Source: Oscillospiraceae bacterium (GTDB lineage: Bacteria > Bacillota > Clostridia > Oscillospirales > Acutalibacteraceae). From it: 64,000 bases of DNA. A model generated the notes under the pieces. The model was not told where the DNA came from, did no database searches, and saw only the letters and a list, made by a program, of their open reading frames with translations. Of this stretch, positions 1 through 7,842 are shown piece by piece (positions within the stretch are counted from its first letter, which is position 1; each line of letters opens with the position of its first letter). Where the stretch lies: positions 1 through 64,000 of the forward strand of contig SVQC01000005.1 in the NCBI GenBank assembly GCA_015065585.1, in the 5' to 3' direction. Both the position numbers and the translations under genes were made by a program.

Positions 1-72
1 TACCGCTGCGGCGGGATTACTCATCGGCAAAAGCCTCTTTGGAACCACACGCTTAGCGTGTGGTTTTCGTTG
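1..72. repeat. 70-bp interspersed repeat, left copy (cut by window edge)
   Basis: This stretch recurs in inverted orientation at 7434-7504 with one mismatch visible over about 70 bases. It contains a near-perfect palindrome at 43-65 (CCACACGC/GCGTGTGG arms). The copy may continue beyond the left edge, as the right copy runs on into a larger hairpin-rich element. Confidence 0.85.
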
Positions 73-107
73 TAAAAAAACAACCCGTGTCATTGTAGAC
101 ACGGGTT
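73..107 (-). terminator. Terminator of the 127-702 surface protein gene
   Basis: Arms AACCCGTGTC (82-91) and GACACGGGTT (98-107) form a 10-bp stem with a 6-nt loop. On the minus strand it is followed by a run of seven T (74-80 on the plus strand). Confidence 0.85.
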
Positions 108-126
108 TAAGTTTATAAAAATCAAA

Positions 127-702
127 TTATGCCTTAACAGCTTTGCGGGAAGCGAGCATTAAAGCTGCACCGCCGATAACAGCAGCAAAGAGAATTGCTA
201 CAACAGAAAGGCTAGCGCCGGTAACGGGTGAATTAACAGTACCGTCGGGTACTTTGAATTCGATTTTAACGCCCTTATAAACTTCAGATACGTATACGGT
301 ATCAGCAAGAGGCTTAATAGTTACGTTAATATATGCACCGTCTTTAGGAATAACCTGACCGTTTTTAATTTCGTAATCGGTACCCTCAACAGCCTTAGAG
401 CCGTCTTTCTTGGTAACAGCTACAATTTCGAAATCTTTACCTTCAACAGCAGCTTCCATATTGGGCTTAAAGAATTTCCAACCTTCAAAATCCCTCTGGT
501 CGTTTTCAACAGGTTTGAGTTCTAATTCGCCGTTTTCTTTAACAACAATGCGTTCAGCAGTTTCAGAGCTAGCACCATCGTTGGTTCTATTAACAATAAC
601 CTCATGATAAACGGTACCACCAGGGCTCTTAAGAGCAAAAGCCGAAACAGAGAACGAAAGAACGAGAACTACAGTTAAAACTACAGCCAATAATTTTTTC
701 AT
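127..702 (-). CDS. Secreted surface protein with C-terminal sorting-like signal
   Basis: 191 aa. A lysine-led hydrophobic signal peptide ends near AFA (about residue 23). The middle is soluble and has no recognised domain. The C-terminus reads SPVTG, then a hydrophobic stretch, then a short basic tail (SRKAVKA). This is the layout of a sortase-type cell-wall sorting signal, although the motif is not classical LPxTG. The protein at 7843-9618 ends with a similar SPATGD signal. No sortase is encoded in the window. The start is supported by GGAGG 9 nt upstream, and a promoter lies at 745-773. Function unknown; wall attachment is an inference. Confidence 0.75.
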   Translation of the reverse strand: MKKLLAVVLTVVLVLSFSVSAFALKSPGGTVYHEVIVNRTNDGASSETAERIVVKENGELELKPVENDQRDFEGWKFFKPNMEAAVEGKDFEIVAVTKKDGSKAVEGTDYEIKNGQVIPKDGAYINVTIKPLADTVYVSEVYKGVKIEFKVPDGTVNSPVTGASLSVVAILFAAVIGGAALMLASRKAVKA

Positions 703-744
703 TTTTAACTCCTCCGTAAAATTCAGATATTTTTAGTTGTAATT

Positions 745-773
745 ATTATATCATTCAAATTTTCATTTGTAAA
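745..773 (-). promoter_or_regulatory. Promoter of the 127-702 gene
   Basis: On the minus strand TTTACA (768-773) is followed after 17 nt by TATAAT (745-750). It lies about 45 nt upstream of the start codon. Confidence 0.65.
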
Positions 774-802
774 GTGTTTTTTAGATTTTTTATAAAATAT
801 GT

Positions 803-830
803 TTGAGATTTTCTAAAATTAATGTATAAT
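803..830 (+). promoter_or_regulatory. Promoter of birA
   Basis: TTGAGA (803-808), a 16-nt spacer, then TATAAT (825-830). Transcription would begin near 837, leaving almost no leader before the GTG at 842. This bears on the start choice for birA. Confidence 0.65.
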
Positions 831-841
831 ATAACAGCGAG

Positions 842-1597
842 GTGATTAAAATTAATACCTTATTTCCCTTTAAATTGTATTTTTATGGGTCTATTGATTC
901 CACTAATAACGAATGCAAACGTCTGGCTTTAAAGGGCATTGAGGAAGCTTTAGTTATTGCCAATAGTCAATATGCAGGCAAAGGCAGACTCAGTCGAAGC
1001 TTCTTTTCCCCAAAAAACAGCGGTCTTTATATGAGCTTACTTTTAAGACCAACCTTTTCTGCCGACAAAAGCGCCGCAGTCACTACTGCCGCTGCTGTAG
1101 CCGTTTCCCTTGCCATCGATGAAATAAGCGGTAAAAATTCTATGATTAAATGGGTAAACGACATTTATGTTGAAAACCGAAAGATTTGTGGAATTCTGGC
1201 TGAATCCGGATTTTCACAGAACAACTCCGCCCTCAATTATATTATACTGGGCATTGGTATAAATTTATGCAAACCCGAAGACGATTTTCCCGAGGACATA
1301 AAGGACAAGGCAGGTTATCTTTTTGATAAAAAAAGTCTTTCAAAAGAAGAAAAACTGGATATTGCCAAGCTTATTATAGACCGATTTTTGAAAATCTATA
1401 ATGATATAGAAAATAAAGATTATATGAACATTTACCGACAAAAATCTTTACTTTACGGAAAGAAGGTTTCCTTTGAGAAAAACGGACAGCGTTTCTGCGG
1501 TATTGTAGAGTATATTAACGATAACGCTGAAATTATAATCAATGCAAATGGCGAAAAATTTTTCCTCTTTGCAGGAGAAGTTTCTCTTGAATTTTAA
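842..1597 (+). CDS. birA: Biotin--[acetyl-CoA-carboxylase] ligase
   Basis: Activates biotin with ATP to biotinyl-AMP and transfers it to the lysine of biotin-dependent carboxylases or decarboxylases. About 250 aa with no N-terminal helix-turn-helix, so it is a monofunctional ligase rather than the E. coli repressor type. Visible family motifs are GSIDSTNNE (about residue 16), the biotin-binding loop GKGRLSR (about 47), KWVNDIY (about 101) and KICGILAES. The first in-frame GTG (842) overlaps its own Shine-Dalgarno. GAGG at 839-842 sits at the normal spacing for an in-frame ATT at 851, so translation may really begin there. It has its own promoter and terminator and is convergent with the symporter. 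Confidence 0.93.
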   Translation: MIKINTLFPFKLYFYGSIDSTNNECKRLALKGIEEALVIANSQYAGKGRLSRSFFSPKNSGLYMSLLLRPTFSADKSAAVTTAAAVAVSLAIDEISGKNSMIKWVNDIYVENRKICGILAESGFSQNNSALNYIILGIGINLCKPEDDFPEDIKDKAGYLFDKKSLSKEEKLDIAKLIIDRFLKIYNDIENKDYMNIYRQKSLLYGKKVSFEKNGQRFCGIVEYINDNAEIIINANGEKFFLFAGEVSLEF

Positions 1598-1630
1598 AAA
1601 CCGACTTCAAACAGAAGTCGGTTTTATTTT
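1597..1630. terminator. Bidirectional terminator between birA and the symporter gene
   Basis: Twelve-base arms AAAACCGACTTC and GAAGTCGGTTTT with a 5-nt loop. T-rich tracts lie on both outer sides, so it can serve both convergent genes. Confidence 0.85.
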
Positions 1631-3188
1631 ATCCCAAAGAGTCTTTTTTGTTAGTTACAACCTTTTGTTCATAACAAGAAAATTTTTCTTCTATGTTGTG
1701 AGGTAAGGTTTTTTGAGTAAAAATACTTACTATCGGCACAAGTATTAATCCACCAATCATTGCGAAAACGCCTGAATACAGAGAATTGGTAAAGACAAAG
1801 CTTAACACCGGTATATTTACAACACTAATGAAACCCATACCTATAAGAAGCTGAACAAGTTCAAGTCCTACACCGAAAACAAAGCTGATCAGCACTGCCG
1901 CTTTAGTGGTTTTCTTGGAGTATAAGCCATAAAGGAAGGGAGCGAGGAATGCACCGGCAAGCGCACCCCAGGAAACACCCATCATTTGCGGAATAAATAC
2001 CGAATCTGCCCAAACCGTATCCTTAAGTATTGCAATCATTGCCGAAAGAGCAATAAAGAAAACAATAAACAACCTCATAATAAATACGCTCTTTTTATCG
2101 CTTATTTCTTTCTTAACGGCAGGCTTTACAACGTCAAGCACAAGCGTGGAGGAAGAAGTCAGCACAAGGGAAGAAAGGGTTGACATAGAAGCTGATAACA
2201 CCAAAACCACAACGATAGACACTATCACAGGGGAAAGATTATTCATCATAGTAGGAATTATGGAGTCAAAAAGCACCTGACCGTTTTTCATAACAGGTTC
2301 GTATAGCCTTCCGAAACCACCAAGGAAGTAACACCCACCGGCAACAACAATAGCAAATACTGTTGAAATTACAGTACCCTTTTTAATAGAATCCTCATCT
2401 TTAATGGAGTAGAATTTACCCACCATCTGAGGAAGGCCCCATGTACCAAGAGAGGTAAGCAATACTACGAAAATGAGGAATATGGGGTTTGGTCCGAAAA
2501 GCGAAGTGTATTCGCTTCCCGATTTAACACCGAGAGCCTCTACAGCCGCATTAAAGCCGCCGTTTTTAGACAAGACAGAGGCGATTACAGCAATAATTCC
2601 TCCAAGCATAATAACACCTTGAATAAAATCGTTTACGGCAGTTGCCATATAGCCGCCGAATATTACGTATACGCCCGTAAGTACCGACATAACTACTACG
2701 ATTATCCAGTAATCGATATTGAAAATATTGTTAAAAAGCGAGGAAAGGCCGTTATAGAGAGAGGCGGTATAGGGGATAAGGAATATAAACACTATAAAAG
2801 AAGCAACAACCTTGAGTTTCTTGCTGTCGTATCTTTTTTCAAAAAAGTCGGGCATAGTTTTAGAGCCTAAATGCTGAGTCATTACTCTTGTTCTTCTGCC
2901 GAGAACTGACCACGCAAGAAGTGAGCCTATAAAAGCATTGCCAAGGCCTATCCAGGTAGATGCAAGGCCAAAATTCCAGCCAAACTGTCCGGCATAGCCA
3001 ACAAAAATAACGGCAGAAAAATAGGAAGTACCGAAAGCAAAAGCGGTAAGCCACGGGCCAACATTTCTTCCGCCAAGCACAAAGCCGTCTACATTAGTAG
3101 TATGTTTTCTGCAATAAAAACCAACACCTATCATAAGTCCGAAAAAACAAATTAACATAGGTATAGTAATCATCATCGTGGTTGTCAT
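1629..3188 (-). CDS. Sodium:solute symporter (SSS family)
   Basis: 519 aa, almost entirely hydrophobic with about 13 predicted membrane segments and the SSS-type GG(R)NVGPWLTAFAFGTSYFSA region near residue 40. It should import an organic solute with Na+; the substrate cannot be read from the sequence. It is transcribed divergently from the acyl-CoA ligase-iorAB operon. Both promoters carry the same palindrome (CTTTA-N6-TAAAG), which suggests a shared regulator and an aromatic or branched carboxylate/amino acid substrate. The ATG is preceded by GGGAG at normal spacing. Confidence 0.9.
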   Translation of the reverse strand: MTTTMMITIPMLICFFGLMIGVGFYCRKHTTNVDGFVLGGRNVGPWLTAFAFGTSYFSAVIFVGYAGQFGWNFGLASTWIGLGNAFIGSLLAWSVLGRRTRVMTQHLGSKTMPDFFEKRYDSKKLKVVASFIVFIFLIPYTASLYNGLSSLFNNIFNIDYWIIVVVMSVLTGVYVIFGGYMATAVNDFIQGVIMLGGIIAVIASVLSKNGGFNAAVEALGVKSGSEYTSLFGPNPIFLIFVVLLTSLGTWGLPQMVGKFYSIKDEDSIKKGTVISTVFAIVVAGGCYFLGGFGRLYEPVMKNGQVLFDSIIPTMMNNLSPVIVSIVVVLVLSASMSTLSSLVLTSSSTLVLDVVKPAVKKEISDKKSVFIMRLFIVFFIALSAMIAILKDTVWADSVFIPQMMGVSWGALAGAFLAPFLYGLYSKKTTKAAVLISFVFGVGLELVQLLIGMGFISVVNIPVLSFVFTNSLYSGVFAMIGGLILVPIVSIFTQKTLPHNIEEKFSCYEQKVVTNKKDSLG

Positions 3189-3205
3189 AAATCCACTCCC
3201 TTCTG

Positions 3206-3221
3206 CTTTAGTGATTTAAAG
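3206..3221. promoter_or_regulatory. Candidate operator CTTTA-N6-TAAAG, symporter side
   Basis: CTTTAGTGATTTAAAG, an inverted repeat with 5-bp half-sites and a 6-nt centre, lies 18-33 nt upstream of the symporter ATG and downstream of its -10 box. A second site of the same form is at 3322-3337. Confidence 0.5.
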
Positions 3222-3241
3222 CGATAAAATTTTATGAATAT

Positions 3242-3270
3242 ACTTTACCACCTGTTTTCACATTTGTCAA
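3242..3270 (-). promoter_or_regulatory. Symporter promoter
   Basis: On the minus strand TTGACA (3265-3270), 17 nt, then TAAAGT (3242-3247). This is the same -35/-10 pair as in the divergent promoter at 3310-3338. Confidence 0.7.
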
Positions 3271-3309
3271 TACCTAATTTTAAATTTTCTTTATTTTTTC
3301 GGTTTTTTG

Positions 3310-3338
3310 TTGACATTTCCGCTTTAAAGTGCTAAAGT
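3310..3338 (+). promoter_or_regulatory. Promoter of the acyl-CoA ligase-iorAB operon
   Basis: TTGACA (3310-3315), exactly 17 nt, TAAAGT (3333-3338). The operator-like palindrome at 3322-3337 fills the spacer and overlaps the -10 box, a typical repressor position. Confidence 0.7.
3322..3337. promoter_or_regulatory. Candidate operator CTTTA-N6-TAAAG, ligase side
   Basis: CTTTAAAGTGCTAAAG overlaps the -10 box of the ligase-iorAB promoter. Extended similarity with the site at 3206-3221 on the opposite strand (CTTTAG....TTTAAAGCG) makes chance less likely. The cognate regulator is not in the window. Confidence 0.5.
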
Positions 3339-3370
3339 ATATGTAGACTATTTTTAATGAGGTAATTAAA

Positions 3371-5005
3371 ATGACCATTGTCCATTTGCTAGAAAGAAAT
3401 GCAAAAGAATTTGCGGGAGATACGGCGCTGATTGAGATTAATCCCGACCAGCCCGAAACCCGAAAGCTTACCTGGCACGATTACGAATTGGTGCAGCCTA
3501 CCAATAAAAAGCACTATCGCAGAGAAATCACTTGGGAGGTTTTTAACGAGAAGTCCAACCGCCTTGCCAATATGCTTAAATCAAGCGGTATAGGAAAAGG
3601 TAAAAAGGTTGCTATATTATTAATGAACTGCATTGACTGGCTTCCTATATATTTCGGTATATTAAAGGCTGGCGCTCTGGCCGTTCCTCTTAATTTCCGT
3701 TATTCCTCCGACGAAATCGACTACTGTCTTGATTTGGCTGAGGCTGACGTGCTGATTTTCGGAAATGAATTTGTGGGACGTGTTGAAGCTGTTGCAGAAA
3801 AAATAAGCAAAAAATGTACCCTTATATATTTTGGTTCAGGTTGCCCTGATTTTGCCGACGATTACAACGACCTTATTTCTGAATGTTCAGGTTCTTTCCC
3901 CGAATGTACTTTAGAAGAAAGCGACGATGCGGCCATTTATTTTTCATCAGGTACAACAGGTTTTCCAAAAGCTATTTTACATAACCACGAAAGCCTAATT
4001 CACGCCTGCCGTGTTGAACAGGCTCATCATAATCAAACAAAAGACGATTGCTTTTTATGCATCCCTCCCCTTTATCATACCGGCGCTAAGATGCATTGGT
4101 TTGGAAGTCTTATTACAGGAAGTAAAGCCGTAATTTTAAAGGGTACTGCTTCTAAAAGCATACTTGAAGCCGCCAGCAGTGAAAAATGCTCTATCGTATG
4201 GCTTCTTGTTCCGTGGGCTCAGGATATTTTAAACGCCATCGAGCGCGGCGAAATTGACCTTAAGGATTATGACCTTAAGAATTGGCGACTTATGCATATC
4301 GGCGCTCAGCCCGTTCCCCAGAGTCTCATAAAGAAGTGGCTTGAAATCTTTCCTAATCACGATTACGATACAAACTACGGACTTAGCGAATCTATCGGCC
4401 CCGGCGCTGTTCATTTAGGTATAGAAAATGTACATAAAGTCGGCGCTATCGGTGTTGCCGGTTACGGCTGGTCTGTTAAGATAGTTGACCCAAAGGGCAA
4501 CGAAGTATCGCAGGGTGAGGTTGGTGAGCTTTGTCTTAAAGGCCCCGGCGTTATGACCTGTTACTACCGTGACGAAAAAGCCACTACCGAGTCCTTAAAG
4601 GACGGTTGGCTTTATACCGGCGATATGGCTATGCAGGATGACGAAGGCTTTATTTATCTTGTTGACCGTAAAAAAGACGTTATTATTACGGGCGGCGAAA
4701 ACCTCTATCCCGTACAGATAGAAAACTTCCTTTCTGCCCATAACAAAATAAAGGACGTTGCCGTTATAGGTCTTCCCGATACCCGTCTTGGCGAAATTGC
4801 CGCCGCTATTATTGAAATTAAAAAGGGTATGACCTGCACCGAGGAAGAAATTAACGAATTCTGTCTTGAGCTTCCCCGATACAAGAGGCCCAGAAAAATT
4901 ATTTTTGCCCACATTCCGAGAAATCCCACCGGCAAAATCGAAAAACCCAAGCTCCGCAAAATTTACGGCGCTGAAGGTCTTGTTGATTCGCAAAACAAAT
5001 CTTAA
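3371..5005 (+). CDS. AMP-forming acyl-CoA synthetase/ligase
   Basis: 544 aa, ANL (adenylate-forming) superfamily. It activates a carboxylic acid with ATP to an acyl-adenylate and then forms the CoA thioester. Motifs: P-loop-like YFSSGTTGFPK (about residue 190), YGLSESIG (about 336), YTGD (about 415), the hinge region DRKKDVIITGGENLYP (about 432) and the catalytic lysine in NPTGKIEKPK near the C-terminus. An insertion of about 30 residues near residue 30 (around the LTWHDYELVQ stretch) is unusual. It starts an operon with iorA (19-nt gap) and iorB, which suggests that its substrate is an arylacetate or a related product of IorAB chemistry. The exact acid is not determinable here. Confidence 0.9.
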   Translation: MTIVHLLERNAKEFAGDTALIEINPDQPETRKLTWHDYELVQPTNKKHYRREITWEVFNEKSNRLANMLKSSGIGKGKKVAILLMNCIDWLPIYFGILKAGALAVPLNFRYSSDEIDYCLDLAEADVLIFGNEFVGRVEAVAEKISKKCTLIYFGSGCPDFADDYNDLISECSGSFPECTLEESDDAAIYFSSGTTGFPKAILHNHESLIHACRVEQAHHNQTKDDCFLCIPPLYHTGAKMHWFGSLITGSKAVILKGTASKSILEAASSEKCSIVWLLVPWAQDILNAIERGEIDLKDYDLKNWRLMHIGAQPVPQSLIKKWLEIFPNHDYDTNYGLSESIGPGAVHLGIENVHKVGAIGVAGYGWSVKIVDPKGNEVSQGEVGELCLKGPGVMTCYYRDEKATTESLKDGWLYTGDMAMQDDEGFIYLVDRKKDVIITGGENLYPVQIENFLSAHNKIKDVAVIGLPDTRLGEIAAAIIEIKKGMTCTEEEINEFCLELPRYKRPRKIIFAHIPRNPTGKIEKPKLRKIYGAEGLVDSQNKS

Positions 5006-5024
5006 TTAGTGAGGTTTATATACT

Positions 5025-6749
5025 ATGAAAAAACTTATGATAGGAAATGCCGCTGTTGCTCAGGGTTTACACGACGGCGGACTTGGTGTTGTTTCCAGTT
5101 ATCCCGGAACTCCCTCAACCGAGATTACCGAATTTTTAGCTAAATTCGACGACTTATATTCTGAATGGGCTCCTAATGAAAAGGTTGCCTGTGAGGTTGC
5201 TTTCGGCGCTAGTCTTGCAGGCGCAAGAAGTGCCTGCGCTATGAAGCACGTTGGTCTTAACGTCGCTGCCGACCCCCTTTTCACCCTTTCTTATACCGGT
5301 GTAAACGGTGGTATGGTAATCTGCGTTGCCGACGACCCTGCTATGCATTCTTCACAGAACGAGCAGGATTCACGTCACTACGCTATTGCCTCTAAGGTAC
5401 CTATGTTAGAGCCTGCTGATTCTCAGGAGGCTTACGATTTTTCAAAGGCCGCTTTTGAGCTTTCAGAAAAATTCGATACCCCCGTTTTGCTTCGTATGTG
5501 CACCCGAATTGCTCACAGTCAGTCGGTCGTTGAAACAAGCGAGGCTATCCCTCCCGTTTTGAAGGATTACGAAAAGAATCCTGCTAAATATATAATGATG
5601 CCGGGTAACGCTATTAAGCGCCACCCAATTGTTGAAGACAGAACTGCTGCTCTTGCTGAGTATGCAAACGACTGCCCATTCAATACTGTCAGCTACAACA
5701 GCGACGAAATCGGTATCATTACCTCCGGTTGTTCTTATCTTTACGTTAAAGAGGTTTTGGGCGATGACGTCAGCATACTTAAAATCGGTATGCCCAACCC
5801 TCTTCCCGACAAACTTATACTCGAATTTGCCTCTAAGGTTAAAACCCTCTATGTTATTGAGGAGCTTGACCCAATAATTGAAAATCACGTTAAAGCTCTT
5901 GGTATAAAGGTTATCGGCAAGGACCTTTTCTCTATGCTCGGCGAATTCTCACAGAACGTTATTGCCAAGGCCTTTAACAAGGGTGAAGTTTACAGCGTTT
6001 CTGCCGACAGCGCGATTCCTCCCCGTCCTCCTATGATGTGCGCAGGCTGTCCTCACAGAGGTATGTTCTACACCCTTTCTAAAAACAAGATTACCGTTAT
6101 GGGTGATATAGGCTGTTATACTCTCGGCGCTGTCGCTCCCCTTAATGCCCTTGATTCTACTCTTTGTATGGGTGCTTCCGTATCGGGACTTCACGGCTTT
6201 AATGCCGCAGGCAGAGAAGGCTCCGAAAACAAGAGCGTTGCTGTTATCGGCGACTCCACGTTTATGCATTCAGGTATGACAGGTCTTGTAAATATCGCAT
6301 ATAATGCTACAAATTCTACCGTTATTATTCTTGACAACTCAATTACCGGTATGACAGGTCATCAGCAAAATCCCACTACCGGCTTTAACATTAAGGGCGA
6401 GGTTGCCGCTAAGGTTAACCTTGAGGCGCTTTGCAAATCCCTTGGCATTAATCGCGTAAGAGTGGTTGACCCTTATGACCTTAAGGCTTGTGAAACCGCC
6501 GTTAAGGAAGAACTGGCCGCTAACGAGCCATCGGTTATTATTTCAAGACGCCCCTGTGTTCTTTTGAAATCTGTAAGAACCCTTCCCGCCCTTAAAGTAG
6601 ACAGTGATAAGTGCCGTTCCTGCAAACGCTGTATGGGACTTGGCTGTCCTGCTATCAGTCTTAAAGACGGCAAGGCTAAAATAGACAACACTCTTTGCGT
6701 CGGCTGTGGAGTATGTAAACAGCTTTGCGCATTTGATGCAATAGTTTAA
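5025..6749 (+). CDS. iorA: Indolepyruvate ferredoxin oxidoreductase, alpha subunit
   Basis: 574 aa. Oxidatively decarboxylates aryl pyruvates (from Trp, Phe, Tyr transamination) to aryl-acetyl-CoA, reducing ferredoxin. Domains in order: pyrimidine-binding N-terminal domain (YPGTPSTEI near residue 27), a transketolase C-like middle domain, the thiamine-diphosphate domain (CAGCPHRG about 340, GDIGCYTLG about 360, GDSTFMHSG and NSITGMTG further on), and two C-terminal 4Fe-4S motifs, CRSCKRCMGLGCP (about 529) and CVGCGVCKQLC (about 558). Full length for the family. It is followed 14 nt later by iorB and preceded by the acyl-CoA ligase in the same operon. Confidence 0.95.
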   Translation: MKKLMIGNAAVAQGLHDGGLGVVSSYPGTPSTEITEFLAKFDDLYSEWAPNEKVACEVAFGASLAGARSACAMKHVGLNVAADPLFTLSYTGVNGGMVICVADDPAMHSSQNEQDSRHYAIASKVPMLEPADSQEAYDFSKAAFELSEKFDTPVLLRMCTRIAHSQSVVETSEAIPPVLKDYEKNPAKYIMMPGNAIKRHPIVEDRTAALAEYANDCPFNTVSYNSDEIGIITSGCSYLYVKEVLGDDVSILKIGMPNPLPDKLILEFASKVKTLYVIEELDPIIENHVKALGIKVIGKDLFSMLGEFSQNVIAKAFNKGEVYSVSADSAIPPRPPMMCAGCPHRGMFYTLSKNKITVMGDIGCYTLGAVAPLNALDSTLCMGASVSGLHGFNAAGREGSENKSVAVIGDSTFMHSGMTGLVNIAYNATNSTVIILDNSITGMTGHQQNPTTGFNIKGEVAAKVNLEALCKSLGINRVRVVDPYDLKACETAVKEELAANEPSVIISRRPCVLLKSVRTLPALKVDSDKCRSCKRCMGLGCPAISLKDGKAKIDNTLCVGCGVCKQLCAFDAIV

Positions 6750-6763
6750 GGAGGTATAAAAAA

Positions 6764-7333
6764 ATGACTAAAAGCGTTATGATAGTCGGTGTAGGCGGTC
6801 AGGGCAGTCTTCTGGCTTCCAAGCTCCTCGGCAGACTTCTTATGGATGAAGGCTTTGACGTTAAGGTTAGCGAGGTTCACGGTATGAGCCAACGCGGAGG
6901 AAGCGTAGTAACCTACGTTCGCTACGGTGAGAAGGTTTATTCCCCAATCATTACCGAGGGTCAGGCTGATATAATTATCTCCTTTGAAAAGTTAGAGGCC
7001 GCCAGATATGCGCCTTTCCTTAAAAAAGATGGTAAAATTATTGTAAACACTCAGCAGATTGACCCTATGCCCGTTATTATCGGAGCAGCACAGTATCCCG
7101 ACAACGTTCTTGATGAGCTTTCCCGCAAGGGTGTCAGCGTAGAAGCACTTGACGCGCTGCAACTTGCCGAAAAAGCAGGTTCCAGCAAGGCGGTTAATAT
7201 AGTACTGATGGGCAAAGCCGCAAAATACTTCGGCATCGACTATAATAAATGGATTAAAGCCATTGAAAACACCGTTGCCGAGCGTTTTGTTGAAATGAAT
7301 AAAATTGCTTTCGATTTAGGATATAATTCTTAA
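6764..7333 (+). CDS. iorB: Indolepyruvate ferredoxin oxidoreductase, beta subunit
   Basis: 189 aa, the gamma-type (POR/KOR gamma) domain that partners IorA. GVGGQGSLLASKLLG at residues 9-23 is the family glycine-rich motif, and HGMSQRGGSV follows near residue 40. AGGAGG sits 9 nt upstream of the ATG. It is the last gene of the operon, closed by the terminator at 7389-7430. Together with IorA it completes the two-subunit enzyme of amino-acid-fermenting anaerobes. Confidence 0.95.
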   Translation: MTKSVMIVGVGGQGSLLASKLLGRLLMDEGFDVKVSEVHGMSQRGGSVVTYVRYGEKVYSPIITEGQADIIISFEKLEAARYAPFLKKDGKIIVNTQQIDPMPVIIGAAQYPDNVLDELSRKGVSVEALDALQLAEKAGSSKAVNIVLMGKAAKYFGIDYNKWIKAIENTVAERFVEMNKIAFDLGYNS

Positions 7334-7388
7334 TCGTGTAGCAACGGTACTTCTAACACCGCAAACCACAACCGCTATAAAAACAACC

Positions 7389-7430
7389 AGGCGCACCTAT
7401 CTTTGCACAGGTGCGCCTTTGTTATTTTTT
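7389..7430 (+). terminator. Terminator of the ligase-iorAB operon
   Basis: Stem AGGCGCACCT/AGGTGCGCCT with a 10-nt loop, followed by TTGTTATTTTTT. Confidence 0.88.
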
Positions 7431-7433
7431 GTA

Positions 7434-7504
7434 TAACGAAAACCACACGCTAAGCGTGTGGTTCCAAAGAGGCTTTTGCCGATGAGTAATCCCGCCGCAG
7501 TGGT
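7434..7504. repeat. 70-bp interspersed repeat, right inverted copy
   Basis: Inverted copy of bases 1-72 with one difference visible near the inner end (GCAGTGG against GCAGCGG). It begins just after the iorB terminator. The pair brackets 7.4 kb holding the surface protein, birA, symporter, ligase and iorAB. Confidence 0.85.
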
Positions 7505-7730
7505 AGGCTCCACTTGTCAGGGGAGCTGGCAAAACCGTAAGGTTTTGACTGAGGGGTAGTTCGGAAGAATTCGTATTTCTCTCCCTCATCAGATGGAGGC
7601 GGACTGCCGTATATGGCAGTGGGGCACGTTTGCGATTGACAGATTATTCAGTGGACTTTCAGTCCAGCCAGTAACAGCGGCTTATAGCCGCAGAGCAAAC
7701 TACCGGCTTAGCCGGTAGTCATGATTATTT
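7505..7730. repeat. Hairpin-rich interspersed element
   Basis: This non-coding stretch holds a chain of short palindromes with 3-6 nt loops: AAAACC/GGTTTT, ACTGCC/GGCAGT, GGACT/AGTCC, GCGGCT/AGCCGC and CTACCGGC/GCCGGTAG. CTGAGGGGTA and CCTCATCAG resemble the repeats at 62.2 and 63.6 kb. It is contiguous with the 70-bp repeat, so the whole unit is about 290 bp. No open reading frame or promoter was seen. Confidence 0.65.
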
Positions 7731-7789
7731 TTACCAACAAGTTGACTTGCTGAGGTTCTTTTATTATAAAGGTCTTTTGTAAATATAAT

Positions 7790-7820
7790 AACCCGAGCAC
7801 CAAACAGCGCTCGGGTTTAT
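7790..7820 (-). terminator. Terminator of the 7843-9618 gene
   Basis: Stem AACCCGAGC/GCTCGGGTT with an 11-nt loop. On the minus strand it is followed by an AT-rich tract rather than a pure T run. Confidence 0.7.
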
Positions 7821-7842
7821 TATTATTTATAGGTGACTTCTA

